Source: Nematopogon swammerdamellus
Taxonomy: Eukaryota > Arthropoda > Insecta > Lepidoptera > Adelidae
Reading direction: 5' to 3'
Length of the DNA stretch: 64,000 bases
Assembly: GCA_946902875.1 (NCBI GenBank)
Contig: OX336345.1
Span: forward strand, 5,549,395-5,613,394
The notes under the pieces are model-generated. The model was not told where the DNA came from. It saw only the letters and a program-made list of their open reading frames with translations, and ran no database searches. The position numbers and the translations under genes are program-made. Below, one piece after another: positions 1-10,200 of this stretch (within the stretch, counting starts at the first letter, position 1; each line of letters begins with the position of its first letter).

Positions 1-889
1 ATGAAACTAAAATAAACAGGGTGTGCTCTGATGGAAGACAATACGTGCGACGCCCTGCGAATAAAGCATTCGAACCCAAGTTCACAAAAGTGACATTAAA
101 GCATAGCGGTGGAATCGTGAACATTTTTGGGTGCTTTCCTGGTCATGGAGTCGGGCCTGCTAGGCTCAACGAAGGCAACATGGATCAGTATTAATGCAGA
201 GAAAAAAGTGTTACCCTATGCTCAAGATGTACTTATGGTCAAATGACCATATGACCAAATACTGCACGGTCGGTGAAGGAATTCCTCGACTCACAGGATT
301 TGTCTGTCTTAGATTGGCAAGCTAATAGCCCGGATTTAAATCCGATAGAACATCTTTGTTGCGAAGTCACGAAAAGGGTATCAAATAGACAATGTGGCAA
401 TTTAAGAGAACTGTAGGACGTTTTTTTGGAAGAATGAAACTTTCTTTCTCTTGAAAAATGTCAAAATTGATAGAATCAATGCCTCGCTGATGTAAGGCTG
501 TAATTAAGAGCGGTGGACATGCCACTAAGTATTAAGTTAGATCAAAGAAGTAGTATCTTCTCTTCTTCAATGTAAATTATCTTACTTTAATGTAAATTTA
601 TTGACTTCAAGTTCAACCCGATAAAATTCTTGAACAGTTTACTTATCGTTCTTAATTATTTGTCCAGTTCATTTGTACGTAAATTTGTTAAGTGTTCAAA
701 ATAAATGTACTTTATTATAAAATCCCACGTTTTATTTCATATCTGTATTCCTAAGTCAGTTTGCTTTATCCACATACCCATTTCATAGAACAACAAATTA
801 CTTCTGAGAAGAAACACAAAAAATTACGACATGTTTTATTAAAAATGTACAGTAACTAAATATCGTTCTTAATTATATGGCCACCACTG
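1..889 (+). pseudogene. Tc1-like DNA transposon, degenerate 3' part with transposase remnant
   Basis: Positions 27-535 read as the C-terminal half of a Tc1-type DDE transposase: first a stretch with FGCFPGHGVGPARLNEGN, then ARSVKEFLDSQ, then NSPDLNPIEHL, the hallmark around the second and third catalytic acidic residues of Tc1 enzymes. The family ending (KLIESMP...KAVIKSGGHATKY, stop at 533-535) is recovered after a frame change. In-frame stops (for example 192-194) and frame changes make it a dead gene. The downstream end GGCCACCACTG followed by TA (879-891) matches the usual Tc1 inverted terminus and TA target. A motif TATCGTTCTTAATTA occurs at 644 and again at 861 inside the terminal region. 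The 5' part lies outside the window. Confidence 0.85.
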
Positions 890-964
890 TATATACTCAA
901 AACCATGATCAGATCAACAAATACGTCTTTTAAAACATTTAACATAGTCAGTAAATCATTGCCG

Positions 965-1039
965 TCAATGTAGGAAACGTTTGTTCCAACGGTCGTCTTG
1001 TCTTCGGCTGACGTACCCAATCCACTGCCTCTTGAGGTA
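965..1039 (-). pseudogene. Tiny non-LTR retrotransposon C-terminal remnant
   Basis: On the minus strand this reads YLKRQWIGYVSRRQDDRW followed by NKRFLH and a stop. It resembles the RRWAGHVARxxDxRW segment found downstream of the reverse transcriptase in many insect LINEs. It is only about 24 codons long and nothing else of the element is recognisable around it. The short length makes chance similarity possible. Confidence 0.4.
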
Positions 1040-1853
1040 ACATAACATTTGTCATTTCTATTTGACTCGAGTTGCTAACATCTGTGGTTTAGTCTGGTCT
1101 TATTTAAAGTCCTGTACTACTAAAACATATTATGCAGACAATCTTTACTTCAAGTACTTCCATAGTCAAACGATACTGATCACCATACGGAACGAAACAA
1201 ACATTGAACAAAAATTACATGCTTCTCTGAAGATTTTTATAAACTTTGGTCCTCCTTGAATAATAATTCATCCCTAAAATATTTCCGTTTTCAGCGGACG
1301 TGGGTCCCAAAATTCAGATATTTAAAATGTTAGGTATCTGAAATAATATTTGTTTGTATAACCTAGCTACCTAATTAAATTTAGTCAAGTAATCCACTAA
1401 CGTCACCAAAATTTTTGCGACCACAATTTTCTTACTCTATGCTAACAGGACAAAAAGGACTTTTATAAGAAACTCCTTTTTTTTCGGCGGCAGCGACGGT
1501 GGTGGTTGCCAAGTTCGTAATATGCTCCTAGGCGCCCTAATTACGTAGAAACTCATTTCGGACTGATTACATGTTTACGAGAACGAAGGCTCCTCGGCCT
1601 CGCGTCCTCGTCGCGTGTCTTCAAGCGGCCTTTATTGGCCTGTACACATCTAACGAACGACGAAGCGAACCACCGCGCGAACGCTGCCGAATGAATGCAA
1701 ACGGCTATGTTGCCAAACAGCCGGATTTGTTATAAGAACTTTTCGTTGCCAAATTTGCCGCACGAATGAACATTATCGAACGTTCTTTAGTTTAGGGGGC
1801 TCGTTTGTGAAAGTGGTTCAATGTTCCGACTCAAAGCGGTTGGTTGGTTCCGT
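1040..1853. other. Unassigned AT-rich sequence
   Basis: No gene, RNA or repeat family was recognised. The 65-codon open frame at 1062-1259 has no domain signature and looks like chance. A CG-richer patch lies at about 1580-1700, without coding signal. Confidence 0.4.
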
Positions 1854-2181
1854 CAGTACATACATACCACACGCTGTATTCCGACAATCGGTGTAATCAG
1901 AGTAGTCGGTGTTGTGCTGCAAGTACGGTTGTAAAATTACAGCACAACACCGACCACCACATTTAGCATAGTATTAGGACAAGATAACTATCAAGCAGCA
2001 AGTAAGGCTCGAAGACCCATCCTCTTATGACTCGGTGGAAGGACCGTGCCTAGGTGAGAGGTGGCTATCCTGTCGTCCTTATGGACGGCATCTTGTCCTT
2101 ATGCCTTAATCGCTTTTTACGACATGCGCGGGGAGACATCCAGTGGGGCTATTCTTTTTAAGTACTGACCCCACACGTTAC
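1854..2181 (-). repeat. Repeat A, near-complete copy
   Basis: Minus-strand copy of an interspersed repeat seen at least seven times here (full forms near 10201 and 41616). In its own orientation it starts with a GTACCGTGTGGGG-like motif, continues through AAGATGCCGTGCTAAAGG and GTCATGCAGCAGGTGGG, has a stem-loop of CGGTGTTGTGCTG and its complement, and ends in a TATG-rich tail. No protein or tRNA similarity was recognised. It could be a SINE, a non-autonomous element or a LINE 3' end. Confidence 0.8.
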
Positions 2182-2217
2182 AGGTCAGTTTTCTGTTTTA
2201 TTTAAGCCGTTATGCTA

Positions 2218-2235
2218 TAATAATAATAATAATAA
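2218..2235 (+). repeat. (TAA)6 microsatellite at 5' junction of R4/Dong-like LINE
   Basis: Six TAA units immediately precede the first recognisable codons of the adjacent retrotransposon. A further ATA/TAA run lies at its 3' end (3170-3187). Elements of the Dong/R4 clade are known to insert into TAA repeats. Confidence 0.8.
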
Positions 2236-3187
2236 GGACTGAGCACTGAGGACCGCATGGAAGTATGGAAAGGCAAGGAGCTGCACGGTAGGTACTTCCG
2301 GTCTCTCACGGGACCGGATGTAGACCAACTTGCTTCCGTGCACTGGCTACGCTTCGGGGACCTCTTCGGGGAAACCGAGGGTTTTGTCTTTGCAATACAA
2401 GATGAGGTTGTCAAGACGAACAACTATAGGAAACACATAATGAAGGACGGCACCATTGACATCTGCCGCGCCTGCCACCAACCTGGCGAGTCCCTCAGAC
2501 ATGTGATTTCCGGTTGTTCGCAGCTTGCCAACACCGAGTATCTGCATAGACACAACCTAGTAGCCAGGATTATCCACCAGCAACTTGCCTTAAAGTTCAA
2601 CCTTGTGGGTACCGAGGTGCCTTACTATAAGTACAATCCACCGCCAGTTCTCGAGAACGGTCATGTCACACTCTACTGGGACCGGTCCATTATTACAGAT
2701 AGGACTATTCTTGCGAATAGACCTGATATTGTGATAGTGGACCGGGAGGCGAGGCGTGCAACGCTCGTCGATATCGCCGTGCCGCACGATGGTAACCTCG
2801 TCAGTAAGGAAGCAGAGAAGATGCTGAAGTATCTGGATCTGCAGCACGAGGTTACCAAAATGTGGCCCGTCGACTCGACGATCGTTGTGCCCATAGTCGT
2901 ATCAGCGCATGGGCTGATAGCGAAGAGCCTCGATGACCACCTTAAGAGGCTCTCGCTGAGTGGTTGGGTCAAGGGCCAGATCCAGAAGGCAGCCCTGCTC
3001 GACACTGCACGCATCGTCCGGAGGTTCCTCTCTTTGGGACCCGACCATCGGTAGCCTGGGCTCGCCCCGCCGCCGGTGGTGGAAACTCCGTTTGTTTTTA
3101 TATTAATTTTAGGTTTTAATTTAAAAAAAAAATGTAAAATTTGTATAAAAAGAAATGTGGAAATAAATGGATAATAATAATAATAAA
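2236..3187 (+). mobile_element. R4/Dong-like non-LTR retrotransposon, 5'-truncated copy
   Basis: This 5'-truncated element keeps only the C-terminal third of its single ORF plus a 3' UTR of about 130 bp (3055-3187). It sits between two TAA-type microsatellites, which fits the target preference of the Dong branch of R4 elements. The 3' UTR is AT-rich with AATAAATGG just before the TAA tail. The coding part is intact over 266 codons, so the copy is probably fairly young. The alternative is another clade with a restriction-like endonuclease (R2, CRE); the TAA flanks favour R4/Dong. Confidence 0.75.
2257..3054 (+). CDS. Retrotransposon ORF C-terminus: zinc knuckle plus restriction-like endonuclease
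   Basis: A 265-residue open frame from the first Met in frame; the frame is open back to 2236, so this is the 3' part of a longer polyprotein and not a gene with its own start. A CCHC-type cluster is visible: C70, C73, H82, C87. It is followed by a conserved EYLHRHN segment. Residues 155-172 carry RPD, then 14 residues, then D (D157 and D172), matching the PD-X12-14-D active-site pattern of the restriction-like endonuclease in R2/R4-type elements, which nicks target DNA to prime reverse transcription. The reverse transcriptase that should lie upstream is missing, so this copy cannot move by itself. The tail (IAKSLDDHLKRL, ARIVRRFLSLGP) resembles the usual C-terminus of this insect family. Confidence 0.8.
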   Translation: MEVWKGKELHGRYFRSLTGPDVDQLASVHWLRFGDLFGETEGFVFAIQDEVVKTNNYRKHIMKDGTIDICRACHQPGESLRHVISGCSQLANTEYLHRHNLVARIIHQQLALKFNLVGTEVPYYKYNPPPVLENGHVTLYWDRSIITDRTILANRPDIVIVDREARRATLVDIAVPHDGNLVSKEAEKMLKYLDLQHEVTKMWPVDSTIVVPIVVSAHGLIAKSLDDHLKRLSLSGWVKGQIQKAALLDTARIVRRFLSLGPDHR

Positions 3188-4140
3188 ACTTTAAGAAGAA
3201 AAAGAGCTGTCAAACCGACATGTCGGAAAAAATTTCTCTTGGAAATTTTTAAAAAAACTTCTTGCCTGGGACCACCCAACCGAGCTTCCGCCACGCGCGG
3301 ACCCTTCTCCAGCGGCGCAGCGACCCGCACAGTTAGAGGCACCGTGCCGGCATCACCACCGCCGCCGCTCGGTGCCCCCGGTACTTCACCAGCTCGACAT
3401 GCCTGACGACAGAAGCGGCTGCAGACCACCCGGGACGCGACACGCGTGATGGAGAGCAGGCTCTGCAGCGACGGCCGGCCGCCGCTGCGCTCGACTTCGA
3501 CGCCGCCGCCGCCACCGCTCGCCCGCAGCAGCACTGCCTCCGCCCACCGCCGCGTCGCCCGGCCTCCCCGCGCCCGGGTCGTCCAACACAAGAGCCGCCT
3601 TTCTTCTCGGACACCACACGCACGCCCCACCACCCAGCTCCACGCCGTCGGTGCATTTCATCGCTGGCGAACATGGAGCGTTGACGTCGGCCGAGCCACA
3701 ACATCTACGGTGAGGGCGACGTCCACCATCGGCCAGCTTGGGGTCATCGGGACCTCACGTCCCGTCTAGGGCCCCCGCTACCGGTGGTGCAGTGCGCCCT
3801 TGAGGCGACGCGCGCGCGATGAAGAAGACGTTAAGAGAGCAGCGCGACGACGTCGCCGTGCAGTCCGGCGGATACGGAGCTCTCCGGGATGGGGGTGGTG
3901 GTGGCCTACGTGTCTAGTACCACCACCTATCGCTCGTAGCTTGCCTCGCGTCGTCCCGGAGAGCTCCGTAGCCACGGCCTGCACCCGCCGGCGTGCTTGG
4001 AGGTTTGTCTCCCGCCGCCGGCGGTATTACCGTTTTTTTATTTTTATATTAATTTTGTGTATTTTTATTACTCTTTTGTATTATATATGTAAAATTAATG
4101 TAAAATTTTAAGAATGTGAAATAAAGGAAATGAAACTTTA
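3188..4140 (+). mobile_element. GC-rich block with Dong-like 3' tail, probable non-autonomous relative
   Basis: Positions 3260-4030 are very rich in GC and CCG/GCC triplets, in sharp contrast to the neighbourhood. All strands and frames are open for long stretches because of composition, so I call no gene. The end of the block (about 4008-4130) runs CGCCGCCGG..., then TTTTTATATTAATTTT, then ATGTAAAATT and AATAAAGG. The same order is seen in the 3' UTR of the element at 2236-3187. This suggests a second, internally deleted relative placed next to the first copy's TAA tail. A strong stem-loop lies at 3873-3970. A host CpG-rich exon is an alternative. Confidence 0.4.
3873..3970 (+). other. Stem-loop with 17-bp perfect stem in GC-rich block
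   Basis: TACGGAGCTCTCCGGGA at 3873-3889 is the exact reverse complement of 3954-3970. Inside the loop GGTGGTGGTGG and CCACCACC can also pair. The structure lies just upstream of the Dong-like 3' tail, so it may be an RNA structure of the element. Function unknown. Confidence 0.65.
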
Positions 4141-5090
4141 TTTCAGGTAATACATTTTACCTATAGTTAATTAAATTATAATTAAATATGATTAAAATTG
4201 TAATTAAATTAAAATTAAACATAGTTGAAACTAAATTAAATAAACTAAAATCAACTAAAATATTATAAAATCGGTATAGTATATTCGCCTATATACATTT
4301 TCAATTATGGCATTGTTGCATTTTGCCAGTCGCTCCATGAAGGCTGCTCTTGTTTTCCGTATTACGGCAAAGAAATCATCAACCCTATTCATTATGTGGC
4401 TATAAAACCAAAGCTGTCTGCTAATTTCTGGGAATGGGTATTGGAAAATAACCTTGCCAGCAAAAAAAAATCCCTTTGAGTATATAGACAAGATCTGAAT
4501 GACGGAAACCAAAAAGTGCACGCAAAAGCATTTTTTTTTTACTTATGCTTTTTGGCTCCACACGTTGGCCAAATAAGGCAAACATCTTCCTATAATTGCT
4601 TAGCTGAAGCGATATTAAACTATGTTTGCCTTATTTGGCCAAAGTGTGGAGAGCAAACTTTGCTTCATCTATACGACACGCGCTGTCTAATTCGTCGGAT
4701 GTGTACCCGCTTCATTACAAATTTGGCGAAATTCCAAGAGAGTGGCTGGATAACGAGCGCGTCACATTCGTTTAGAAATGATTGATCGGACATTCGTTTG
4801 TATAGCGCCCGGTTGATTAATCGATGGGGTGATGTTGCGGTCAGCATGCTTGTACCAATTGAGTTTTTTTCTGAGATTTGCCTGCAATCTCTAAGTTGAA
4901 CATGTTTGATGGAGTAAAATTGATAATTTGTTGGACTAGCCATGTATTTTTATGTTAATCTTATGGTAGGTATAGGACTACAGTTTTCAATACAATATTA
5001 TTTATTTATTTATTAATTTATTTCATTACTACTACAGGGCAAGCCCCAAAATTTAACAATATTAATCTATTTCCAGATTACCTAGCTCAA
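4141..5090. other. AT-rich unassigned sequence with one 30-bp inverted repeat
   Basis: No family was recognised. At 4556-4585 and 4622-4651 two arms (CTCCACACgTTGGCCAAAT and complement) pair over 30 bp with one mismatch and a 36-base loop, like a very small foldback element. Two minus-strand open frames (4255-4521 and 4665-4943) flank it; their translations carry no motif I know, and they could be remains of one older frame. Confidence 0.45.
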
Positions 5091-5109
5091 CGTTTTTTTT
5101 TTATTTATT

Positions 5110-5488
5110 TTTTATGGAAACTGACACGGTTGACTACATCACCTACAACGTCCGTGATATCAGCCCATAACACCGGGTGAACTAGGTGCCATGTCAGTGC
5201 TTCCCCCTTTGATCGTGCCGGCTACACTGAACTGGTCGGAAAACACAAACTATTTACATAGCCGTTTCGACCGACGTTTCATTCAGTGCGGTGGTACAAC
5301 CCGGGCGGGTTAAACCCTACCACCAAGTAAGATTAGGAGGGAAGGGACCTACAGTTTTACGAGGAATCCGAACCTCGGTCAGCCTCCAGCGGTCAGCGGT
5401 CACCCATCCAAGTACTGACCGCGCCCAGAGTTGCTTAAATTCAATAGCGACAGTTGACTGTCTGCACCACTGAGCTATCGAGGCTGAC
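5110..5488 (-). mobile_element. SINE-B (tRNA/5S composite head), full-length copy
   Basis: Full minus-strand copy with its T-rich side (poly(A) on the element strand) at the left. In element orientation: head with A-box-like TAGCTCAGTGG, then a 5S-like segment (AGTTAAGCAACTCTGGG-like, TACTTGGATGGGTGACCGC), then a B-box-like GGTTCGGATTCC, then a body with the CCACC-AGTAAG core, and a 3' part ending GTCAGTTTCCATAAA. About 380 bp, which fits a SINE. SINEs encode no protein and depend on a partner LINE. Confidence 0.88.
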
Positions 5489-6221
5489 AAAGGAGACCAA
5501 CATTCGGTTGAGTGCGGCCAGTGCCCGGTGAACAGTCTTATAGGATAGAGGTTCCTAAGTATTACGTCTGATACGACTCGCGGTTAAGATTTGCAAACGT
5601 CACCCACGGGCTGTTAATGTTATCGTTACCATATCGTAATTAACCCCAGCCCCAAAAAAATCTCGTGATCCCGGTGTGAATTTTACACATCAGAACTGTC
5701 TACTTCGTCGTAGTTCTGTCTAAAGCTGTCCACTGCAAACTTCACTAGAAGCACAGAATGAACTGGAGTGAACTCTGCATGGACTGTTGAAACACTACCG
5801 AAAGAGTGAGTGCCCGTCGACGCGACGACGTCGTCGCCCCGACCGGCCTGCGGCGCCCCCGGTTGTACAGGTTGTTTTAGCAATGACCACCAATGGACGA
5901 ATGGGGTAATGGGAATCATTCTGAAGCTCAATATAAAACTGTTTGACGCCTCAAATTTTGAAAAAAAAAATTATGATCCCTATACATTTTTGTTGCGGTA
6001 AATTACAAGTATGTAAATGAAATAGAATGACAAGAAAAACATTTTTTTTCACCTATAAAAATATTTGAAAGAAATAACAAAAAAAAAGTTATAGAGAAAA
6101 AAGGAACCTGAGAAAGGAACCAACACAGAATTTTTCTGCAGGACCATGCCATACGGCGCTGCTTTTCGGTTGGCCCCTAACTTGACGTATGGAGTTACAT
6201 GGTTATTTTATTTATTTTTTT
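5489..6221. other. Unassigned sequence
   Basis: No repeat family was recognised. Around 5800-5870 the composition is richer in CG and there is a short palindrome CGACGACGTCGTCG. Two overlapping short open frames (5683-5931 minus, 5810-6001 plus) lack any recognisable domain and I do not call either. Confidence 0.35.
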
Positions 6222-6271
6222 ATTTTTAGGTTTCCGTATCCCGTACGGAAGCCTATTCTTGGCCTACGCCC

Positions 6272-6303
<32 letters not shown>

Positions 6304-6526
6304 CGTCTGTCCGAGGGCTGTATCTCTTGAACCGTAATAGGTAGCCCGTTGAAATTTTCACAGAATAGGTACGTATGTGTTAATATGGCGGATATAACAA
6401 CAAATAACAAAAATACATAAAGTAAAAAATTAAGGGGGGTTCAAGAAACGTGTTTTTTTTCAATGTTTTTTTTTGGTGCGGAAACCTCGGTGCGCGAGTC
6501 CGACTCGCACTTGGCCGGTTTTTTTT
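6222..6526 (-). repeat. Repeat E copy (GTCTGT-rich tail family)
   Basis: On the minus strand it begins GTGCGAGTCGGACTCGCGCACC and ends TACGGAAACCTAAAAA, with a (GACA)n run at 6266-6300 in between. Copies of the same layout lie at 30745-31160 and 35336-35600 on the plus strand. It resembles the common lepidopteran repeat tail containing CCGTA-TACGG and a sentence-like conserved AACGGGCTACCTATTACGG block. Parent element unknown. Confidence 0.7.
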
Positions 6527-7187
6527 TATTACACGTGCCAAAATCATTCAATCAAGAATCAATCAATGTTGGTAGTAATTGCTGGATCAACCTGTAAGTA
6601 TGTTCGGTGCCCCCGGTGTGTGTGGTGCAGAGCTGGCCATGCGTAGAACTGGATCGTAGGGCACTCGCGGAGCGCCGACTTTTCAAAAGTGAGCGTTGCA
6701 AAAACACGGGATACCAGGGGGTGAACATACACTTTGTTTGATTGATTGCAACGCAAATACAGACATTTTTTATTCCATTACAGTTTTGTTTACACGAACG
6801 GAGAGCACGCGGGGGCCACCTTTCAACACTTTTCAGATAGCTACTGTTCTGCGGAGGCTTTTAGTTTCAACGTGAATATTTCAGAGGCTGCGTCTCTTTG
6901 GAGCTGAGCTCTTTGTACGGACTCAATTGAGTAGTTGTGAATGCTTAATTCCTATAACTTTGTTTTTCATATTTTTGTGTTTGAAGTTTTATGGATCCGT
7001 AGCCATTGTTTCTGGCAGCAACCCTTAAAAAGTTGGTTAGGTGTCCGTCCGTTCGCTGCTCCGTTCATATGTTTGTCATACGCGCTGTTCGAAGTGATTA
7101 CTCCGGAAGGTAAAGTAAATATACATTAAAGAAAATTAAACTAAATATTTTAGTCTTCAGGGCACAAAAACTATTCGATGTTTTTAT
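6527..7187. other. Unassigned sequence, possible old repeat
   Basis: A minus-strand frame at 6559-6756 contains FEKSALRECPTIQFYAWPA and could be an old retrotransposon coding fragment, but I cannot place it. Nothing else was recognised. Confidence 0.3.
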
Positions 7188-7420
7188 ATGACTCCCTTCT
7201 TATATTACTAGGAGGTAGGGTTTCACCTGCCCGGGTTGGTACCACCGGACTAAATGAAAGGTCGGTCGAAACGGCTATTTGTGTTTTCCGTCCAGTTGAG
7301 TGTAGCCGGCACGACCGAAGGGAAGCACTGACGTGGCACAAAGTTTATCCGGTCTTATGGGCTGACATCACGGATGTTGTAGGTGATGTAGCCAACCGTG
7401 TTAGTTTCAATAGAAAAAAA
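7188..7420 (+). mobile_element. SINE-B, 5'-truncated copy
   Basis: Body and 3' part of SINE-B only: it begins at the TTACTAGG(A/T)GGTAGGGTTT core and runs through CCGTCCAGTT...GTAGCCGGCACGA and GCTGACATCACGGATGTTG to an A-rich end. The tRNA/5S head is missing. The 5' truncation is typical of retrotransposed copies. Confidence 0.85.
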
Positions 7421-7484
7421 TTAAAAAATATATGTTAAACAGATTTTTAGAAATATATGTTTTTATGAAAAGTTAAATTACAAA

Positions 7485-7856
7485 TTTAAAAAACCCCCGA
7501 CCCTTAAAAAGTCAAAAATAATTTCCGTTTACTTACTTAACGGAGTCGGGGGACCGCTAAGTAAATAAAATATAAAAACTCAGAGTTGCGCGGGAATTTA
7601 CTTAGCGGTCTTCCGACTTTTTAAGGGTCGGGGGTTTTTTAAATTTGTAATTTAACTTTTATTTCAAGCTTTTTTAAAAAAAATAACCGCATTAAAATCC
7701 GTCCACTTTTTAAGATAATTAATTGTTTTATTACTTAATTACTTGATTACTTGATTACAAACATAGCTAAGAACCATCCCGATTAAACAAGCTTCCTAAT
7801 AAGAAAAACCGCATCCAAATCGGTCCATCCGTTTGGGAGCTACGATGCCACAGACA

Positions 7857-7913
<57 letters not shown>

Positions 7914-7953
7914 AACTTATAACACCCCTCCGTTTTTTTCGTCGGGGGTTAAA
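7485..7953 (+). repeat. Hairpin repeat D, copy 1, with CA microsatellite
   Basis: Two inverted arms (ACAAATTTAAAAAACCCCCG at 7485 and its complement up to 7650) flank a short centre. Then comes a ~250-bp tail with CTAAGAACCATCCCGATT, CGGTCCATCCGTTTGGGAG, a CA run and CCCCTCCGTTTTTTTCGTCG. A second copy at 63548-64000 has complete arms of about 86 bp, so here the right arm has lost its inner part. The tail alone also occurs inverted near 60740-60900, which suggests it is the 3' end of a larger element. Confidence 0.8.
7857..7909 (+). repeat. (CA)n microsatellite, about 26 units
   Basis: Uninterrupted CA dinucleotides inside hairpin repeat D. The sister copy at 63950-63967 has only about 8-9 units, so this tract expanded within the element. 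Confidence 0.95.
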
Positions 7954-7957
7954 AACC

Positions 7958-8145
7958 AGCATGGCTGGGTGTGCCGAGGGACCAAACGTGCAGTCGACCG
8001 ACAGAGCCAAATTCGCCTCTTCTCGCGAAACCACACTCACTGAGATGTCATGCCAGCAGATTTGCGGACTGTCGCTGGTCTGTCTAGCTAGCCTATTGAT
8101 ACGACGGTTGAAGACCCCCAAGGTTAAAGGATTCGGGAAACACAC
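7958..8145 (-). pseudogene. Degenerate LINE C-terminal fragment (repeat F)
   Basis: On the minus strand it reads LGVFNRRINRLARQTSDSPQ, resembling the FKRRVNRHL motif at the C-terminus of several insect LINEs. A related fragment at 11035-11165 (plus strand) reads DVFKRRINRLNISKQLSANL and shares stretches such as TCCGCAAATCTG and GTGGTTTCG at the DNA level. The two together support a repeat family; parent clade uncertain. Confidence 0.5.
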
Positions 8146-8800
8146 TCGCCGGAAGACAGTTCTACACCCTAGAGGTGCGATAAGGAGAGTATTTTGAGAA
8201 ACGATTGGTTGTTAAAAGTCCAATAACGAAATGAAGTAAAATGAAATGAAATGAAAAAAAAAGAAACGAAACGAAACTAAACGAAAAACGAAACGAAACC
8301 AAATGAAGGAGCTCGCCTTTCTAACCAATAACAAGGCTAACAAAAGGATGCCGAGCCTCTCTGTGCGAATGGCAGAGAATGAGGGATGCTTGTTGCTAGC
8401 ATGCATTCAAATTCAAGTTCAGCCGGTTGCTGTTTGAACATGAAGATTCACTTTATAACATTCCCAGCTTGCACAGTGCGCACAGTGCAATCCTCCACTA
8501 CAAAACAAACACTTCCGGCACTTGCAATACGCATTACGACGGCGGAGGCTGCGCGGCGCGGCGCGATCATATCTCTCGACGCTGGAACAGAGAGAGAGCT
8601 CCCCGCATTCAATACGAATGTGACTTACCATACAATATGCCGGACGGACTGTTATTAAAATACCTAGCAGAGGAAGCACCGGGAGCACCCATCCCGGCCG
8701 CTGCCGCCCGGCTGCATGCGCTTGCATTATTCATAGCGGCAGACTCAATTTTCGTGCAGGATAAATAGCAAACAGTTTAGAGCACAAAGGAAAATACATC
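8146..8800. other. Unassigned sequence
   Basis: A purine-rich low-complexity patch (AAACGAAACGAAACGAAA type) lies at 8220-8300. The overlapping open frames at 8386-8768 on both strands carry no domain signature. No repeat family recognised. Confidence 0.35.
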
Positions 8801-9426
8801 AGTAGGCTGATAAATATTCAAATGTTTTATTGTTCTGACTAGGCCGGTAATTAAATCGCCCACGGTGCGTCAGCGGCGACGCGGTGCGACAGTGCGTCGA
8901 CACTTCGCGCATTCGGCCTCCTCTGCCGCATCGGCCGAGCCGCATCCACCTCGCGTCTTTGTTGGAACACCGTCCTTTAATTTTATGTTCGAATTAGCTA
9001 TTGCGCGCGGCTTCGCTCGCGGTAAACTCAATACTACAAGAACGGTCTCCCTGCACATATATTTCCTCCCGAGTACAGTGTCGGGTCCATCAAGAGGGGC
9101 GTGAATAGTACATCAGTAGGCTGATAAATATTCAAATGTTTTATTGTTCTGACTATGCCGGTAATTAAATCCCCCACGGTGCGTCAGCGGCGACGCGGTG
9201 CGAAAATGCGTCGACACTTCGCGCATTTGGCATCTTCCGCCGCCCGCATCGGCCGAGCCGCATCCACCTCGCATCTTTGTTGGAACACCTTCCTTTAATT
9301 TTATGTTCGAATTAGCTTTTGCCCGCGGCTTCGCTCGCGGTAAACTCAATTCATACTGTAAGAACGGTCTCCCTGCACATATATTTCCCCCCAAGCACAG
9401 TCTCGGGTCCTTCAAGAAGGGTCTGA
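8799..9426 (+). repeat. 314-bp tandem duplication with embedded LINE ends
   Basis: A block starting CATCAGTAGGCTGATAAATA at 8798 is repeated at 9112, a period of 314 bp, with about 10% divergence. Each unit has a CG-rich part, then the repeat-tail signature CGCGGCTTCGCTCGCGG, then a piece of LINE coding sequence (LPAHIFPP...). The duplicate boundaries run from one repeat tail to the next, so unequal exchange or nested insertion is likely. Confidence 0.75.
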
Positions 9427-9545
9427 ATAGACACCTGTCGGGCCGGCATGGCATTCGCAACCCCCGCATACGACTGAATGTACCAGGGCGTCGTTAGACA
9501 CCAAATAGGTGGTTCGGCGCCAGATGTCGCGGTTTCTATAAAACA
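9351..9545 (+). pseudogene. CR1/Jockey-type LINE C-terminal end
   Basis: The translation includes LPAHIFPPKHSLGSFKKGLN and RHLSGRHGIRNPRIR, the C-terminal end of the LINE family whose longest copy is at 51409-53385. The family ends in a GTCGTTAGACACC motif and a tail with GCCAGATGTCGCG, both visible. Only the last 60 codons or so are present. Confidence 0.7.
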
Positions 9546-10200
9546 AATCCAATACTGCAACGCAACGTAGCAGGACTGCTAACGCCATCTATTACTATTA
9601 TTCGACACTAAATTCTGTTCATACTGTCCTTTATTGGATTCTGCTCAGCCCTACCTAAGGCTTCTTAGCGTAATGGTATATAGCCTAAATAGTGAGCCTC
9701 AAAAACTACTCTTTACATTGGTGCACACCGCATCAAAATCCGTTCAGTGGTTTCTGGAGTTTAACCTCAAACATACATGCATACAGAAAGACGTCCCCTT
9801 TTAGGAGACGTAGAGAGGAGCAATTAAAAATGCGTGTACCTGATGATTAAGCTGAAAATAATGCATGCGCATTAAAATACGACGCAGTAAAATGGGTACA
9901 AAGTTGAGCGATACGACGATGGACCGCACTCGTGCTCGCATTGGATGAACTATCGGGCCGTCGAAGAAATTAAAAGATTAGAAATTTACGACTTAATTAC
10001 TTTCGAGTAATAGCCAATTTGTAATTAAGCTAAACGTCGGGCGGCTTGCTGTTAAACTTTTTGCAAAAAAATTATATGTTTACTTATAATCAAATATTTT
10101 CCATTAAAATTTACGATTCAAAAGATCCATTAAGCTATAGTCATAATTTATTTATTTGAACCACGCTTTTTTTTTGCTAAAAATTCCTCAATATTAATTT
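9546..10200. other. Unassigned sequence with an old repeat tail
   Basis: Positions 9650-9810 resemble retrotransposon 3' tails of this genome (CATCAAAATCCGTTCAGTGG, then ACATACATGCATACAGA). The remainder to 10200 is AT-rich and unrecognised. Confidence 0.4.

Noticed and set aside
3121..3769. Overlapping 90-170 codon frames in the GC-rich block
   Set aside because: High GC suppresses stops in all frames and both strands; translations are low-complexity Arg/Ala/Pro runs.
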